From contig JAGABZ010000006.1 in the NCBI GenBank assembly GCA_017614375.1, positions 124,001 to 188,000 of the forward strand: a stretch of 64,000 bases of DNA, read 5' to 3'. The translations under genes were made by a program, and so were the position numbers. Positions 41,499 to 50,238 of this stretch are shown here, one piece after another; position 1 is the stretch's first letter, and each line of letters opens with the position of its first letter. Source of the stretch: Spirochaetales bacterium (lineage in GTDB: Bacteria; Spirochaetota; Spirochaetia; Sphaerochaetales; Sphaerochaetaceae). Under the pieces are notes generated by a model. The model was not told the origin of the DNA. It did no database searches and saw only the letters and a list, made by a program, of their open reading frames with translations.

Positions 41499-41960
41499 AT
41501 GCTTCAGATTTACATTCTCAGTGTGGTCTATCTGCTTATCGGGTCGGGAATCCTGCTCGTGGGGCGCTACACCGTGCGCCTGCTTTTCTTCGTGGACCTC
41601 AGGAAATCAATCCAGGACAGCCCGTTCTGGCAGATGGCGCTGCTGTTCTCCGGGGTTCTAATCGCCCTGGCTCTGCTGTTCTTTCCCATTGAGCCCGGTC
41701 CGCGTTTCCTGGGGGACCTGCTTCCGGCGCTGACCGTTCTGGGGCTGGTCGTGTACTACGCCTTTGCACTTCCGGGAAAGACCCTTTCCGACATGGCCGG
41801 ACGCATAGGAGGGCAGGAGCCCCAGGATGCAGGCCGGGATCCCGGCTCTGACGGCTTTGACCCTGCCGGGGCTCCCGGTTCCCTCAGACGCGTGCTCGGA
41901 ATCATCTGTCTGGTCGTTGCCGCGGTTCACACGGTTCTGCCGTCGGTGGTGATTCTCTAG
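41499..41960 (+). CDS. Small membrane protein of unknown function
   Basis: A 153-residue protein with four hydrophobic helices (about 3-22, 44-62, 70-90 and 132-150) and a hydrophilic loop of about 30 residues rich in Gly, Asp and Pro before the last helix. No family is recognised. The ATG at 41499 follows a GAGG; an ATG at 41478 overlaps the -10 box and is unlikely. It is 8 bases upstream of the MutT-like gene and shares its promoter. Confidence 0.6.
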   Translation: MLQIYILSVVYLLIGSGILLVGRYTVRLLFFVDLRKSIQDSPFWQMALLFSGVLIALALLFFPIEPGPRFLGDLLPALTVLGLVVYYAFALPGKTLSDMAGRIGGQEPQDAGRDPGSDGFDPAGAPGSLRRVLGIICLVVAAVHTVLPSVVIL

Positions 41961-41968
41961 GGGTCCGG

Positions 41969-42370
41969 ATGCAGAGCAGGCTGACGACGAGCGGAATCTG
42001 GGTCAGGGACGGCAAGGTCCTGATTGCCCGCCGCAGCGCCGGAGGCGAAATCGGTTCACTCTGGGAGTTCCCCGGGGGCAAGAACCGACCGGGCGAAACC
42101 CTTCAGCAGACATTGAACCGTGAATTCACCGAGGAACTCGGGGTGAGTGTGGACGTAGGCAGGGAAGTCTTTGTCCACCACTTCACAAACCGCGGGATTC
42201 TCTACGAACTGCATGTATTTCTCGTCGGGTCGGACCAGCAGGCCCTGGTTCACCCCGGCATAAACTCACAGCTACGCTGGGTCAGGCCGGACGAACTGTC
42301 CGGCTATGATCTGGTCCCCAGCGACAGGGCCTGTCTGGATGCGGTAATTTCAGCTTTGGGAACTACATGA
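41969..42370 (+). CDS. Nudix hydrolase, MutT-like (8-oxo-dGTP diphosphatase type)
   Basis: A 133-residue protein with a full Nudix box, starting GKNRPGE and ending REFTEELGV, preceded by LWEFPGGK, the usual MutT context. The short length and the opening (TSGIWVRDGKVLIARR) fit MutT enzymes that remove oxidised purine nucleotides, though other nucleoside triphosphates are possible. It overlaps the end of convergent glgC by eight bases. Confidence 0.82.
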   Translation: MQSRLTTSGIWVRDGKVLIARRSAGGEIGSLWEFPGGKNRPGETLQQTLNREFTEELGVSVDVGREVFVHHFTNRGILYELHVFLVGSDQQALVHPGINSQLRWVRPDELSGYDLVPSDRACLDAVISALGTT

Positions 42371-43658
42371 CCGTTCCATCGGGAATCGTCGCACCCTTGT
42401 GGATGACTATGATTCCGTCGTGGATGCTGTAGCCGTCAAAGTCACCTTCCGAACGGGGGATGTCATCCACGCCGATGCGGCAGTTCCGGCCGATGCGGGC
42501 GTTCTGGTCGATGATCGCCCTGCGGATCTTGGTTCCCTCACCGATTCCTACATCGGGGATGCCAGCTTCGCGGTTCTTGGCCAGCTGCTCCTCCGTCTCG
42601 TAGAACCCGGCCCCCATGCAGTAAACACCGTCAAGCTCGGTACCCGCCTCGATTCTCGAGCGGACGCCGATGATGGAGTTGTTCAGTTTCGAGTCGGTGA
42701 TGATCGAACCCTCCGAAGTGAGTGAATGACGGATCTCGCAGTGGCTGATCTTGGTGGCGGGCAGGTGGCGGCGGTGGGTGTAAATCGGCATCGTCTCGTC
42801 GTAGAAGTTGAACTGCGGTTTGTCGCTTCCCAGATCAAGGTTGGTATCGTAGAACGCCTTGATTGTCCCGATGTCCTCCCAGAAACCGTCGAAGAGGAAT
42901 GTCGTCATCTTCCGCTGGCCGAGGGCGGAGGGAATGATTTCCTTTCCGAAATCGCTCTTGTCGTTGTCCAGCATCTCGCACATGCTCTTGTAGTTGAAAA
43001 CGTAGATTCCCATCGAGGCGAGGTATTCGTTGCCGCTGTCCGGTTCGACACCCAGGGAGTCGCGCAGGTAATCCGGATTGACCTTGAGGTCGGTGATGTC
43101 GGCGTCGGGGGCGGGCTTTTCACAGAAGCGTGTGATGTTGCCCTCCGCGTCGGTTCCGATGACCCCCAGCCCGGTGCACTGGGCCCGCGAGATCGGCTTG
43201 GCGGCGATGGTCAGCTCGGCACCGGTGGCGACATGGCGCTGGAGCATCTTTTCCAGATCCATCCTGTACAGCTGGTCGCCGCTGAGGATTACGCAGTAGT
43301 CGGGCTCCATGTCGGAGAAGTGCTTGAGGTTCTTTCTGACGGCGTCGGCCGTTCCCTGGTACCATGAGGTGCTGCTGAATGTCTGTTCAGCGGCGAGGAT
43401 TTCGACAAAGCCCTTGTTGAAGGCGTCGAATACATAGGTGCTGGCTATGTGGTTGTGCAAAGAGGCGGAGTTGAACTGTGTCAGGACGTAGATCTGTCTG
43501 AGATGGTTGTTGATGCAGTTCGAGATGGGAATGTCGACAAGTCGGTACTTGCCCCCGAACGGAACCGCGGGCTTGGACCGTTCCTTGGTAAGCGGATAAA
43601 GACGGGTTCCCTTTCCCCCTCCCAGAATGATGGCGATTGCGTTAGCGTGTCTTGGCAT
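42363..43658 (-). CDS. glgC: Glucose-1-phosphate adenylyltransferase
   Basis: A 431-residue enzyme that makes ADP-glucose for glycogen synthesis. The nucleotide-binding start is ILGGGKGTRLYPLTKERSKPAVPFGG (in part GGGKGTRLYPLT), followed by the substrate region YRLVDIPISNC and a C-terminal left-handed beta helix with hexapeptide repeats that forms the allosteric interface. The ATG at 43658 follows GGAG and overlaps the end of glgA by 17 bases, so the two enzymes are made together. Confidence 0.96.
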   Translation of the reverse strand: MPRHANAIAIILGGGKGTRLYPLTKERSKPAVPFGGKYRLVDIPISNCINNHLRQIYVLTQFNSASLHNHIASTYVFDAFNKGFVEILAAEQTFSSTSWYQGTADAVRKNLKHFSDMEPDYCVILSGDQLYRMDLEKMLQRHVATGAELTIAAKPISRAQCTGLGVIGTDAEGNITRFCEKPAPDADITDLKVNPDYLRDSLGVEPDSGNEYLASMGIYVFNYKSMCEMLDNDKSDFGKEIIPSALGQRKMTTFLFDGFWEDIGTIKAFYDTNLDLGSDKPQFNFYDETMPIYTHRRHLPATKISHCEIRHSLTSEGSIITDSKLNNSIIGVRSRIEAGTELDGVYCMGAGFYETEEQLAKNREAGIPDVGIGEGTKIRRAIIDQNARIGRNCRIGVDDIPRSEGDFDGYSIHDGIIVIHKGATIPDGTVM

Positions 43659-45111
43659 TGAGGCTTCTCCTTTTGCTGGTGTTCTTCTTTTTTTCCTTTA
43701 TCATTTTTTCATACAGGGCGATGTACTCATGCGCCGAGCCGGCCCACGAGCAGTCCTGTTTCATGCCGTTTTCCTGTGCCCTGTCATACTGCTTTGTACC
43801 GTAGAGAGAGACGGCCTTTGCGACGGCTACACGGACCTGCCCGGCCTCGGGGGCCCTGACGAACAGTCCGGTACCCCTGACGGGGTCCTGCTCGAGGTCG
43901 ATGACGCTGTCGGCAAGCCCGCCGGTCCGCCCGACGATGGGGACGGCACCGTAGCGGAGGGAGTACAGCTGGTTCAGTCCGCAGGGCTCATATCTGCTCG
44001 GCATGAGGAAATAGTCCGCCCCGGCCTCGGCCAAGTGGGCGGCTTCGTCGCTGAAGACCATGTTGGCCGACAGATTCGGATACCGCGCGTCCAGATCGCG
44101 CAGGGCCTGTTCGTAACGGGCGTCTCCCGTGCCGATGATCAGGAACTGGCAGTTGCCCTCCTTAAGGATATCCTCAAGGACGGAGAGGACCTCTTCGATT
44201 CCCTTCTGCCAGGCCAGACGGGTGACCATCGAGAACAGCGGCAGATCCGGCCGGACTTCCAGACCGAAACGTTTCTGAACCGCGGCCTTGACCTGGGCCT
44301 TGGGGGCGCGGTCGGTGCTGCTGTAGTGAAACGGCAGATGTCTGTCGGTGGCCGGATTCCACACTTCGGCATCGATTCCGTTGAGGATTCCGCTCAGACG
44401 GTCCGCCTTTTCATTGAGTACGCCCTCAAGCCCGAATCCCTGCTCGGCTGTCCTGATTTCCTTTGCGTAGTTCGGCGAGACGGTGCTCACGTAATCGGCC
44501 ATGATGATTCCGGCCCGGAGCATGTTGATCCGCCCGTCAGGGGTGAATACCTCAGGGCGGGGAAGCGTCATCGAGTTGAGCAGTTCGTAGCGGGGGAAGT
44601 TCCCCTGAAAGGCTATGTTGTGGATTGTCACCAGGGTCGAGACCCGATTGAACTGTCCGCTGCGGTCCTCCTCCAGAAGGTAGGGAACCAGACCTGTCGT
44701 CCAGTCGTGGCAGTGCATCACGTCCGGAATCCACCCGGTGACGCGGCAGACCAGAAGGGCGGCCTTCTGCAGAATCAGAAAACGCAGGAAGTTGTCGGGG
44801 TAGGGGGTGAAACTGGTGTTTCCGTAGACACCGCTGCGCTTTGTGAAAAGCGGGTCGCATACGAACCAGTAGATGACCCCGTCGACGGTGCGGCGGCGGA
44901 TCTCGACCTCGCGCTGTCCGCCGATCAGGTTCATCGTCAGGGTGCAGACAAACGTGCCCGCTTCATCGCCCTCTTTTCCGAAGGAGGGAACCAGGATGCG
45001 CGCGTCGTGCCCGCTTTTGACCAGGGCGTTTGAAAGCGCGCCGACGACATCGGCCAGGCCGCCGGTTTTCGAGAACGGCACCGACTCACTTGAAACCATC
45101 AGAATCCGCAT
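43642..45111 (-). CDS. glgA: Glycogen synthase (ADP-glucose type)
   Basis: A 489-residue GT5 glycosyltransferase that adds glucose from ADP-glucose to glycogen. The N-terminal KTGGLADVVG (K15 to G24) binds ADP-glucose. The C-terminal GT-B half contains FLMPSRYEPCGLNQLYSLRYG, shown in part by SRYEPCGLNQ, and TGGLADSV. The length is standard. It is the first gene of the glgA-glgC pair. No ribosome site is present; the ATG is six bases from a -10 box. Confidence 0.96.
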   Translation of the reverse strand: MRILMVSSESVPFSKTGGLADVVGALSNALVKSGHDARILVPSFGKEGDEAGTFVCTLTMNLIGGQREVEIRRRTVDGVIYWFVCDPLFTKRSGVYGNTSFTPYPDNFLRFLILQKAALLVCRVTGWIPDVMHCHDWTTGLVPYLLEEDRSGQFNRVSTLVTIHNIAFQGNFPRYELLNSMTLPRPEVFTPDGRINMLRAGIIMADYVSTVSPNYAKEIRTAEQGFGLEGVLNEKADRLSGILNGIDAEVWNPATDRHLPFHYSSTDRAPKAQVKAAVQKRFGLEVRPDLPLFSMVTRLAWQKGIEEVLSVLEDILKEGNCQFLIIGTGDARYEQALRDLDARYPNLSANMVFSDEAAHLAEAGADYFLMPSRYEPCGLNQLYSLRYGAVPIVGRTGGLADSVIDLEQDPVRGTGLFVRAPEAGQVRVAVAKAVSLYGTKQYDRAQENGMKQDCSWAGSAHEYIALYEKMIKEKKKNTSKRRSLNAKTR

Positions 45112-45117
45112 GGGTTA

Positions 45118-45146
45118 ATTCTAGACCCTGCGGTTGATGTAGGCAA
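45118..45146 (-). promoter_or_regulatory. glgAC promoter, predicted leaderless
   Basis: On the minus strand TTGCCT (45146-45141), a 17-bp spacer and TAGAAT (45123-45118), then 6 nt to the ATG at 45111. Confidence 0.55.
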
Positions 45147-45156
45147 GTGCAAAACC

Positions 45157-46269
45157 TCAGTAAACCGGGCCCTCGATACCGGGAACCCTGACGTAGAGCC
45201 GCCTGTATCCCCCCGGTGAACTCATATCCTCGAACGGGAGCCTGTCCAGACAGAACTTCAGGTTGGGCTCATCACTGTCCTTCACCACGACCCAGCGCAT
45301 CCCCCGCCGTCTGAGGCGGTCGAGCATCTCGCCGAAGGCCTGGGCCGCCATCGCCCTGACCGTAATCTCCGGGGCAATCCAGAAGCCCTCGATCAGCCCG
45401 TGGTCCGCCGGCAGGCGCGGATCACCGACTCTGCCGATGACGATACCGCCCGGGGTGTCCATCAGATACGGCACGATTGCCAGGTCCTCCTGTTTTCTGA
45501 GCAAGTCCTGACTGATCCCGTCTGCCGGGATCCCTTCCTGGGAGGCCAGGCCTTCTACCATTCTCCTGAGAATCTGCGGCTCGGTCCGCACCGCGTCAAA
45601 GTAGTGGAAGTTCCCCTCGATTCCCCGGCCGGTATAGCCGGAGCGCCTGAGCTGAGGGGGCAGGTGGGAGATGTCGGAGATGTACGGCACGTTCATGGAC
45701 CCGTCCTCCGAGATTTCTATCAGCGTCACGGCGGTGTTTTCGCCCCCGTTTATGTTGGGATACCAGGTGATGTCCCTGCCCAGGACCGCCGTCAGGGTGC
45801 TGATGATCGTAGTCACGTGAGACACGGCAATCATCGTCCCGCCGGGATGCTCGGCGACCATCTGACGTATGGCCTCCATCCCCCTCTGGGCGACCGATGT
45901 GAATTTTTCCGCTCCCGGGATGTTGTGGTTCCACGGCTCGCGGATCCACGACTTCCACTGCTCCGGGTAATTGTACGCCGTCCAGCCGATGGAGGTGCCC
46001 TCCCAGATTCCGATGGTGTATTCCCTCCAGAGCCTGCGCAACTGAACCTCCAGATTGTGGCTCCGGGCCACCGGTACGGCGGTTGTCACAGCCCTGAAGG
46101 CGTCACTGGAGTACACACCGTCAATCTTCTCGTCCTTGAACCGCTCACAGAGGGCCTGGGCCTGAAGCAGTCCTTTATTGGTGACGATCCCGTCGAACTG
46201 GGCGTGATTGCGCCGGCAGAGGTTTCCCTCCGATTCACAGTGCCTGACCAGATAAATCCTCGTTTTCAT
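45157..46269 (-). CDS. Histidine phosphatase with C-terminal acetyltransferase-like domain
   Basis: A 370-residue protein. Residues 1-200 are a phosphoglycerate-mutase-like histidine phosphatase, with phosphoacceptor H10 in LVRHCESEGN, a proton donor Glu in the WREYTIGIWEG segment and a second His in AVSHVTT. From about 215 to 285 is a linker region of unknown fold. Residues 290-365 (GGIVIGRVGDPRLP, then VRAMAAQAFGEMLDRLRRRG) have the strand-helix layout of a GNAT acetyltransferase. The fusion is unusual; the substrate is unknown. There is no ribosome site, and the start is predicted near-leaderless. Confidence 0.8.
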   Translation of the reverse strand: MKTRIYLVRHCESEGNLCRRNHAQFDGIVTNKGLLQAQALCERFKDEKIDGVYSSDAFRAVTTAVPVARSHNLEVQLRRLWREYTIGIWEGTSIGWTAYNYPEQWKSWIREPWNHNIPGAEKFTSVAQRGMEAIRQMVAEHPGGTMIAVSHVTTIISTLTAVLGRDITWYPNINGGENTAVTLIEISEDGSMNVPYISDISHLPPQLRRSGYTGRGIEGNFHYFDAVRTEPQILRRMVEGLASQEGIPADGISQDLLRKQEDLAIVPYLMDTPGGIVIGRVGDPRLPADHGLIEGFWIAPEITVRAMAAQAFGEMLDRLRRRGMRWVVVKDSDEPNLKFCLDRLPFEDMSSPGGYRRLYVRVPGIEGPVY

Positions 46270-46277
46270 GATTCGGA

Positions 46278-46306
46278 ATTCTAACACAAACCACGACGCG
46301 CTCAAA
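46278..46306 (-). promoter_or_regulatory. Promoter of the histidine-phosphatase fusion gene
   Basis: On the minus strand TTTGAG (46306-46301), a 17-bp spacer and TAGAAT (46283-46278), preceded by TGT (extended -10), then 8 nt to the ATG at 46269. Confidence 0.5.
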
Positions 46307-46312
46307 GTCCGC

Positions 46313-46341
46313 TTGAGGGACATCCCGGTTTGGTGTACTGT
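46313..46341 (+). promoter_or_regulatory. Promoter of the 46349 gene, predicted leaderless
   Basis: TTGAGG (46313-46318), a 17-bp spacer and TACTGT (46336-46341), then 7 nt to the GTG at 46349. Confidence 0.4.
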
Positions 46342-46348
46342 TTCTGCT

Positions 46349-47239
46349 GTGAGAAAAACAGTTGCCGCATTTGTGCTGTCCGTCCTTGTCCTGGGAACGG
46401 TGTGGTCCGTCGATTTCACGACCGTAGAGGAATTACGGGAGAAAAACGGCGACTTTCAGGGCTACTACGACGCGCTGACCGGGATGCTTGACGAAACCGC
46501 TGACACTCAGGACGAGGTCGAGGTTCTCTGGAGGCTCTCGCTGGCCAGCCTGCTTATCGGGGACACGAAGGACTCCAAAGAGGAACGGCGAGAGTGGTTT
46601 GCCCGTGGGCTTGAGTACGCCGAGCGGGGTATGGAGATCGACCCGCTATGTGCCCAGCTGTACATGTGGCACAGCGGGAATGTCGGAAAGGACGCCCTGA
46701 CCCGGAGTTTGACCAGCCAGCTTTCCGCCGTGGGAAAGATCGATGACGATCTGGACATGATTCTCAACAGGCTGGGGCGGGTGGATTACTCCGAGGCCTG
46801 GGACGCACTGGCCGAGGTCTGTTTCAACCATCCGTTCCGCTCGAATACCGCCGCGGTGAACTACATGAGGGTCTGTATCGACACGATTCCCGACGGCGAG
46901 CTCAGGCTGGATGCGTACGCCACATTTGCCGGGATTCTGTACAAGACGAACCGCAGCGCCTCAAAGCGCAGGTCCGATATTTCCAAAGGCCTGGGCACCT
47001 GGCAGAATCCCGGGGGAAGTTTCACCGACAGGTATGCATGCTATGAAAGCGCCCTGGGTGCCGACTATGTGCCGCAGTGGACACAGGGACAGGCTCTGTC
47101 GGGCATTTCGGACCGGCAGGAGGCTGTGATGGTGCTCAACTACGCCGCGTCGCTCTATCAGGCTGCAAAGGAGCATCTTCCGGCTGATGAGGCCGCCATG
47201 GAGAGAATCGCCGGGTTGCTCAAGGAATACTCAAAATAG
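46349..47239 (+). CDS. Exported TPR-like helical protein
   Basis: A 296-residue protein with a signal peptide (VRKTVAAFVLSVLVLGTVWS). The mature part is almost all helix, with TPR-like pairs such as GLEYAERGMEIDPLCAQLY and a Gly/Lys-containing segment (HSGNVGKDALTRSL) that resembles the TatT/RMD1-type helical repeat proteins of spirochaetes. No enzymatic motif is seen. The GTG start is the only one that keeps the signal peptide; it has no ribosome site but lies seven bases after a -10 box. The SGNH hydrolase follows nine bases on. Confidence 0.65.
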   Translation: MRKTVAAFVLSVLVLGTVWSVDFTTVEELREKNGDFQGYYDALTGMLDETADTQDEVEVLWRLSLASLLIGDTKDSKEERREWFARGLEYAERGMEIDPLCAQLYMWHSGNVGKDALTRSLTSQLSAVGKIDDDLDMILNRLGRVDYSEAWDALAEVCFNHPFRSNTAAVNYMRVCIDTIPDGELRLDAYATFAGILYKTNRSASKRRSDISKGLGTWQNPGGSFTDRYACYESALGADYVPQWTQGQALSGISDRQEAVMVLNYAASLYQAAKEHLPADEAAMERIAGLLKEYSK

Positions 47240-47248
47240 GGGGCTGGT

Positions 47249-47893
47249 ATGAAACGCATTCTCTGCTACGGGGACTCAAATACCTGGGGTTACGAAGCCG
47301 GCACCGGTCGGCGCCTTGCCGAGGATGTGCGCTGGACCGGGGTGATGCAATCCGACCTGGGACCGGGATACACGGTCATCGAGGACGGGCTCAACGGGCG
47401 CACCACGGCATATGACCTGGGTTGGAAGTCCGTGGCCAACGGAATGGATGCCCTTGGCTTCACCCTTGTTTCCCAGGCTCCGATCGACCTTGCAATCGTG
47501 ATGCTCGGAACAAACGACCTCAATGTACAGGGGGCGCTCGGGTTCTACAAAGGATTGACCGCTCTGGTTCGTACAATCAAGAACGCCCAGACAGTCTACA
47601 ACCCCAGCGACCGGATATTCAGCGACCCGGAACATCCGGAAATCCTGCTGATTTCGCCTGTTGCCCTCGGAAAAGGGATTTCCGAAATGGAATCGATGGT
47701 CCGGGACAAGTATGAGGATTCGCTGCAGTTCCCGTACTGGACCGAACGGGTTGCCTCGGAACTCGGAGTCGGGGTGATGCACGCCGGACAGTTCGCGTCC
47801 GTCTCTCAGACCGACTGTGTCCACATCGATCCGGAGGGGCACCGCCGGCTGGGTCATGCCGTAGCCGACAGGGTGCGGCAGATACTCGGTTGA
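47249..47893 (+). CDS. SGNH/GDSL-family hydrolase (esterase-like)
   Basis: A 214-residue protein with the four SGNH blocks: GDSNTWGY (nucleophile S10), the Gly in DGLNGRTT, GTNDL with the Asn, and DPEGHRRLG near the end with the catalytic His. No signal peptide is present, so it is cytoplasmic. The family includes arylesterases and acyl or acetyl-xylan esterases; the opening CYGDSNTWGY is close to arylesterase-type members. It has a GGGGCTGG leader and ends before a short GC hairpin with a T run. Confidence 0.87.
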   Translation: MKRILCYGDSNTWGYEAGTGRRLAEDVRWTGVMQSDLGPGYTVIEDGLNGRTTAYDLGWKSVANGMDALGFTLVSQAPIDLAIVMLGTNDLNVQGALGFYKGLTALVRTIKNAQTVYNPSDRIFSDPEHPEILLISPVALGKGISEMESMVRDKYEDSLQFPYWTERVASELGVGVMHAGQFASVSQTDCVHIDPEGHRRLGHAVADRVRQILG

Positions 47894-48013
47894 CGGACCG
47901 GCGACCGGTTTGATTTCTTTTTTATTATCAACTTTATTTTCAATTTTTTGAATTATTATTCTCAACTTTTCCCGAATCTGTGATACAATGTCATGTGGAC
48001 AAGGAGGCTGCTC
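47894..48013 (+). promoter_or_regulatory. AT-rich regulatory region before the AlbA_2-domain gene
   Basis: About 60 bp (47915-47970) is nearly all A and T, in strong contrast to the neighbours. It contains a TTCAA-TTTT-TTGAA palindrome (47939-47952) and two copies of a TCAACTTT box (47928 and 47963). A TACAAT -10 preceded by TGA lies at 47984-47989. The layout suggests operator sites for autoregulation. Confidence 0.4.
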
Positions 48014-49423
48014 GTGAGCGTCAGTGAAAACCTTATTTCCGATTTGCTTAAAAGGTCATTCGAAGACACATGGTTCGAATTCAAGGCAAACTGGTTTGAC
48101 CCGGATGGAATCGGTGAGTACATCTCTGCTCTGTCAAACGCGGCAGTAATCGCGGGGGCGGATTTCGGTTATCTGATCTGGGGGGTCGATGACGTGACCC
48201 ATGAAGCAACAGGTACCGACATGGACTTCACCCGGAATGTCAGAAACGAACCTCTGGAGCATTATCTTACCCGGAACCTTTATCCCGCCTTGAATTTCCG
48301 CTTTGAGAGTGTTGACTACAGGGGAAAGAGGCTTGTGGTCCTTACCGTCCCCGCTGCCCGTAGCCTGCCGACTTCGTACAAAAACATCAGGTACACCAGA
48401 ATAGGGGCCAGCAAGGAAAGCCTGCTTCGGTATCCCGAGCGGGAGGCGGAGCTCTGGAACGCGCTCAATCATGTCAATGATACGATTGAGAATACGGAAT
48501 CGGCCTATCAGGACCTGACATTCGGCAGCCTGGTCAACTACTATTCCACAAAAGGGATAACTCTTGATCCGGGTACATTCAGGGAGAATCTGGGATTGCT
48601 GACCAGAAACGGCAGGTATAATATCCTGGCACAGTTGCTGTCGGATAATTCCCGCGTATGTGTGCGGATTGCCGTGTTTGCCGGAAAAGAGAAATCTGAC
48701 CCGTTATTCGCCGTCAAGGAATGCGGTTTCATGTCTCTGCTTCTGAGTCTGGACAAGGTCCTGGACTACGGCGACACGTTCAATATCCCTCAGGCCGACG
48801 AGCGCAACAGAAAAGCCGAGAGAAAAGAGGTCATGCTGTTTGATTCTGCTTCCTACCGGGAGGCAATCATCAACGCCTTTGTCCATAACGACTGGATGGG
48901 GCAGAATGCCCCCATGATTACCTTCTTTTCCGACCGTATCGAAATCATATCAAACGGCGCACTGTCGCCGAAGCTGACGATGGACGACTTCTACAGAGGA
49001 AAGAGCAAACCGGTGAACAAGGCCCTCTCTGATATATTCCTCCAGCTGCATCTCAGTGAGCGTTCCGGCAGGGGAGTGCCGACCATTGTCAAACGGTACG
49101 GGAAAAGAGCCTTCTCCTTCCTTGAAAACTACATTATGGTCACGATTCCGTTCAACTTCCTCCATGCGGTGGACTATCGGCCGGGGGCAGACCAGGTCGG
49201 GGAGGAATCCCCGGAGTATTGCAGGAGGAGGATTACTCCGAACCAAAACGAAATCATGAGACAGATCCGAAGTAATCCGGGTATTACCATCGGAGAGATA
49301 GCCTCAGCTGTCGGACTGAGCCCGACTGCAGTTTTCAACAATCTGAATCGGCTTCAGGAATTCGGGCTGCTCGAGAGGGTCGGTTCCAGAAAGACAGGTT
49401 ACTGGCGCCTGTCAAAAGCTTGA
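48014..49423 (+). CDS. AlbA_2-domain (Schlafen-like) regulator with RecG-C-type ATPase domain and HTH
   Basis: A 469-residue protein. Residues 10-150 match the AlbA_2 domain (FEFKANWFDPDG, NAAVIAGADFGYLIWGVDD). Residues 270-385 match the divergent ATPase often labelled RecG C-terminal/HATPase_c_4 (REAIINAFVHNDW, SDRIEIISNG, SGRGVPTI). The last 70 residues form a winged helix (TIGEIASAVGLSPTAVFNNL). Such proteins are probably DNA-binding regulators, found near mobile or defence genes. The GTG at 48014, six bases after AAGGAGG, is preferred to an ATG at 47993. Lower G+C than its neighbours and AT-rich flanks suggest transfer. Confidence 0.85.
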   Translation: MSVSENLISDLLKRSFEDTWFEFKANWFDPDGIGEYISALSNAAVIAGADFGYLIWGVDDVTHEATGTDMDFTRNVRNEPLEHYLTRNLYPALNFRFESVDYRGKRLVVLTVPAARSLPTSYKNIRYTRIGASKESLLRYPEREAELWNALNHVNDTIENTESAYQDLTFGSLVNYYSTKGITLDPGTFRENLGLLTRNGRYNILAQLLSDNSRVCVRIAVFAGKEKSDPLFAVKECGFMSLLLSLDKVLDYGDTFNIPQADERNRKAERKEVMLFDSASYREAIINAFVHNDWMGQNAPMITFFSDRIEIISNGALSPKLTMDDFYRGKSKPVNKALSDIFLQLHLSERSGRGVPTIVKRYGKRAFSFLENYIMVTIPFNFLHAVDYRPGADQVGEESPEYCRRRITPNQNEIMRQIRSNPGITIGEIASAVGLSPTAVFNNLNRLQEFGLLERVGSRKTGYWRLSKA

Positions 49424-49440
49424 AATATGGGGTGCAGACT

Positions 49441-49590
49441 GTGAGGGGCCTCGTGTTAACTCTTTATCCGTTGGGACAACAAGATTTGTGGCACCATTTT
49501 GCAGAGAGCATAAACTTGCTCCTGTTGCTTGCATTTTTGACAGCAGCCATTTATGCTTTTGCTGATGTTTCGCGGCATTCCGCATTGTGA
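49441..49590 (+). CDS. Possible 49-residue membrane peptide
   Basis: In the 176-bp gap between the AlbA_2 gene and adk, one frame is open from GTG 49441 to TGA 49590. It would encode a peptide with one hydrophobic helix (INLLLLLAFLTAAIYAFA) and a His-rich start (DLWHHFAES). The ribosome site is weak (GGGG) and the codon use is AT-leaning, like the upstream gene. It may be a chance frame or a relic; a TTGACA at 49537 inside it may instead serve adk. Confidence 0.22.
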   Translation: MRGLVLTLYPLGQQDLWHHFAESINLLLLLAFLTAAIYAFADVSRHSAL

Positions 49591-49599
49591 GGTTTGACA

Positions 49600-50232
49600 A
49601 TGAAAATGGTATTTCTCGGCCCTCCGGGAGCAGGAAAGGGCACGATTGCGGCAAGGGCCAAGGAGGCCTACGGAATAGTCCATATCTCGACCGGTGATCT
49701 GTTCAGGGCGGCCATCAAGAACGAGACCGAACTGGGCAAGAAGGTCAAGGCCATCCTGGCCGCCGGCGATCTGGTTCCGGACAGCGTTACCATCGAGATG
49801 GTCCGGCAGAGAATCGCCCAGCCTGATTGTGAGAAAGGCTTCATACTTGACGGGTTCCCCCGGACCGTGGCCCAGGCCGATGCCTTGACCGGGATGACCG
49901 GACTGGATGCCGTCGTGAACTTCGTGGTTCCCAAGGAGGTCGTCGTCCGCAGGCTCTCCGGCAGAAGGATGTGCCCCTCCACCGGCCGGATTTACCACAT
50001 CGAGTTCGGACCGCCCAAGGTTGAGGGAATCGACGATGAGACGGGTGAGCCTCTGATTCAGAGACCGGATGACAGGGAAGAGACCATCGTCAACCGCCTG
50101 GAAGTCTACGACAGGTCCACCGCTCCGCTGATTGACTACTATCGGCAAAAGGGCCTGATTGTCGACATAGACGGTTCCGGCAGTCCCCAGCACGTATTTG
50201 AGCTGATGGACGCGGCTCTAAAGGCGCTTTGA
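49600..50232 (+). CDS. adk: Adenylate kinase
   Basis: A 210-residue enzyme that equilibrates AMP, ADP and ATP. The P-loop GPPGAGKGT lies at 7-15, followed by the AMP site (STGDLFR) and DGFPRTVAQA. The LID region is of the long type, but only one Cys of the zinc-finger form is present (GRRMCPSTGRIYH), so it does not bind zinc. The start is the ATG after GTGAGG. A hairpin with flanking T tract ends the gene. Confidence 0.97.
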   Translation: MKMVFLGPPGAGKGTIAARAKEAYGIVHISTGDLFRAAIKNETELGKKVKAILAAGDLVPDSVTIEMVRQRIAQPDCEKGFILDGFPRTVAQADALTGMTGLDAVVNFVVPKEVVVRRLSGRRMCPSTGRIYHIEFGPPKVEGIDDETGEPLIQRPDDREETIVNRLEVYDRSTAPLIDYYRQKGLIVDIDGSGSPQHVFELMDAALKAL

Positions 50233-50238
50233 AAAAAA

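Noticed and set aside
43627-45033. Long plus-strand frame opposite glgA
   Set aside because: glgA has full family motifs. The opposite frame reads as low-complexity Gly/Asp/Val text typical of antisense frames.
49412-49654. 80-codon minus-strand frame across the AlbA_2-adk gap
   Set aside because: It runs into the adk start and the AlbA_2 end, has no ribosome site and shows no recognisable pattern.
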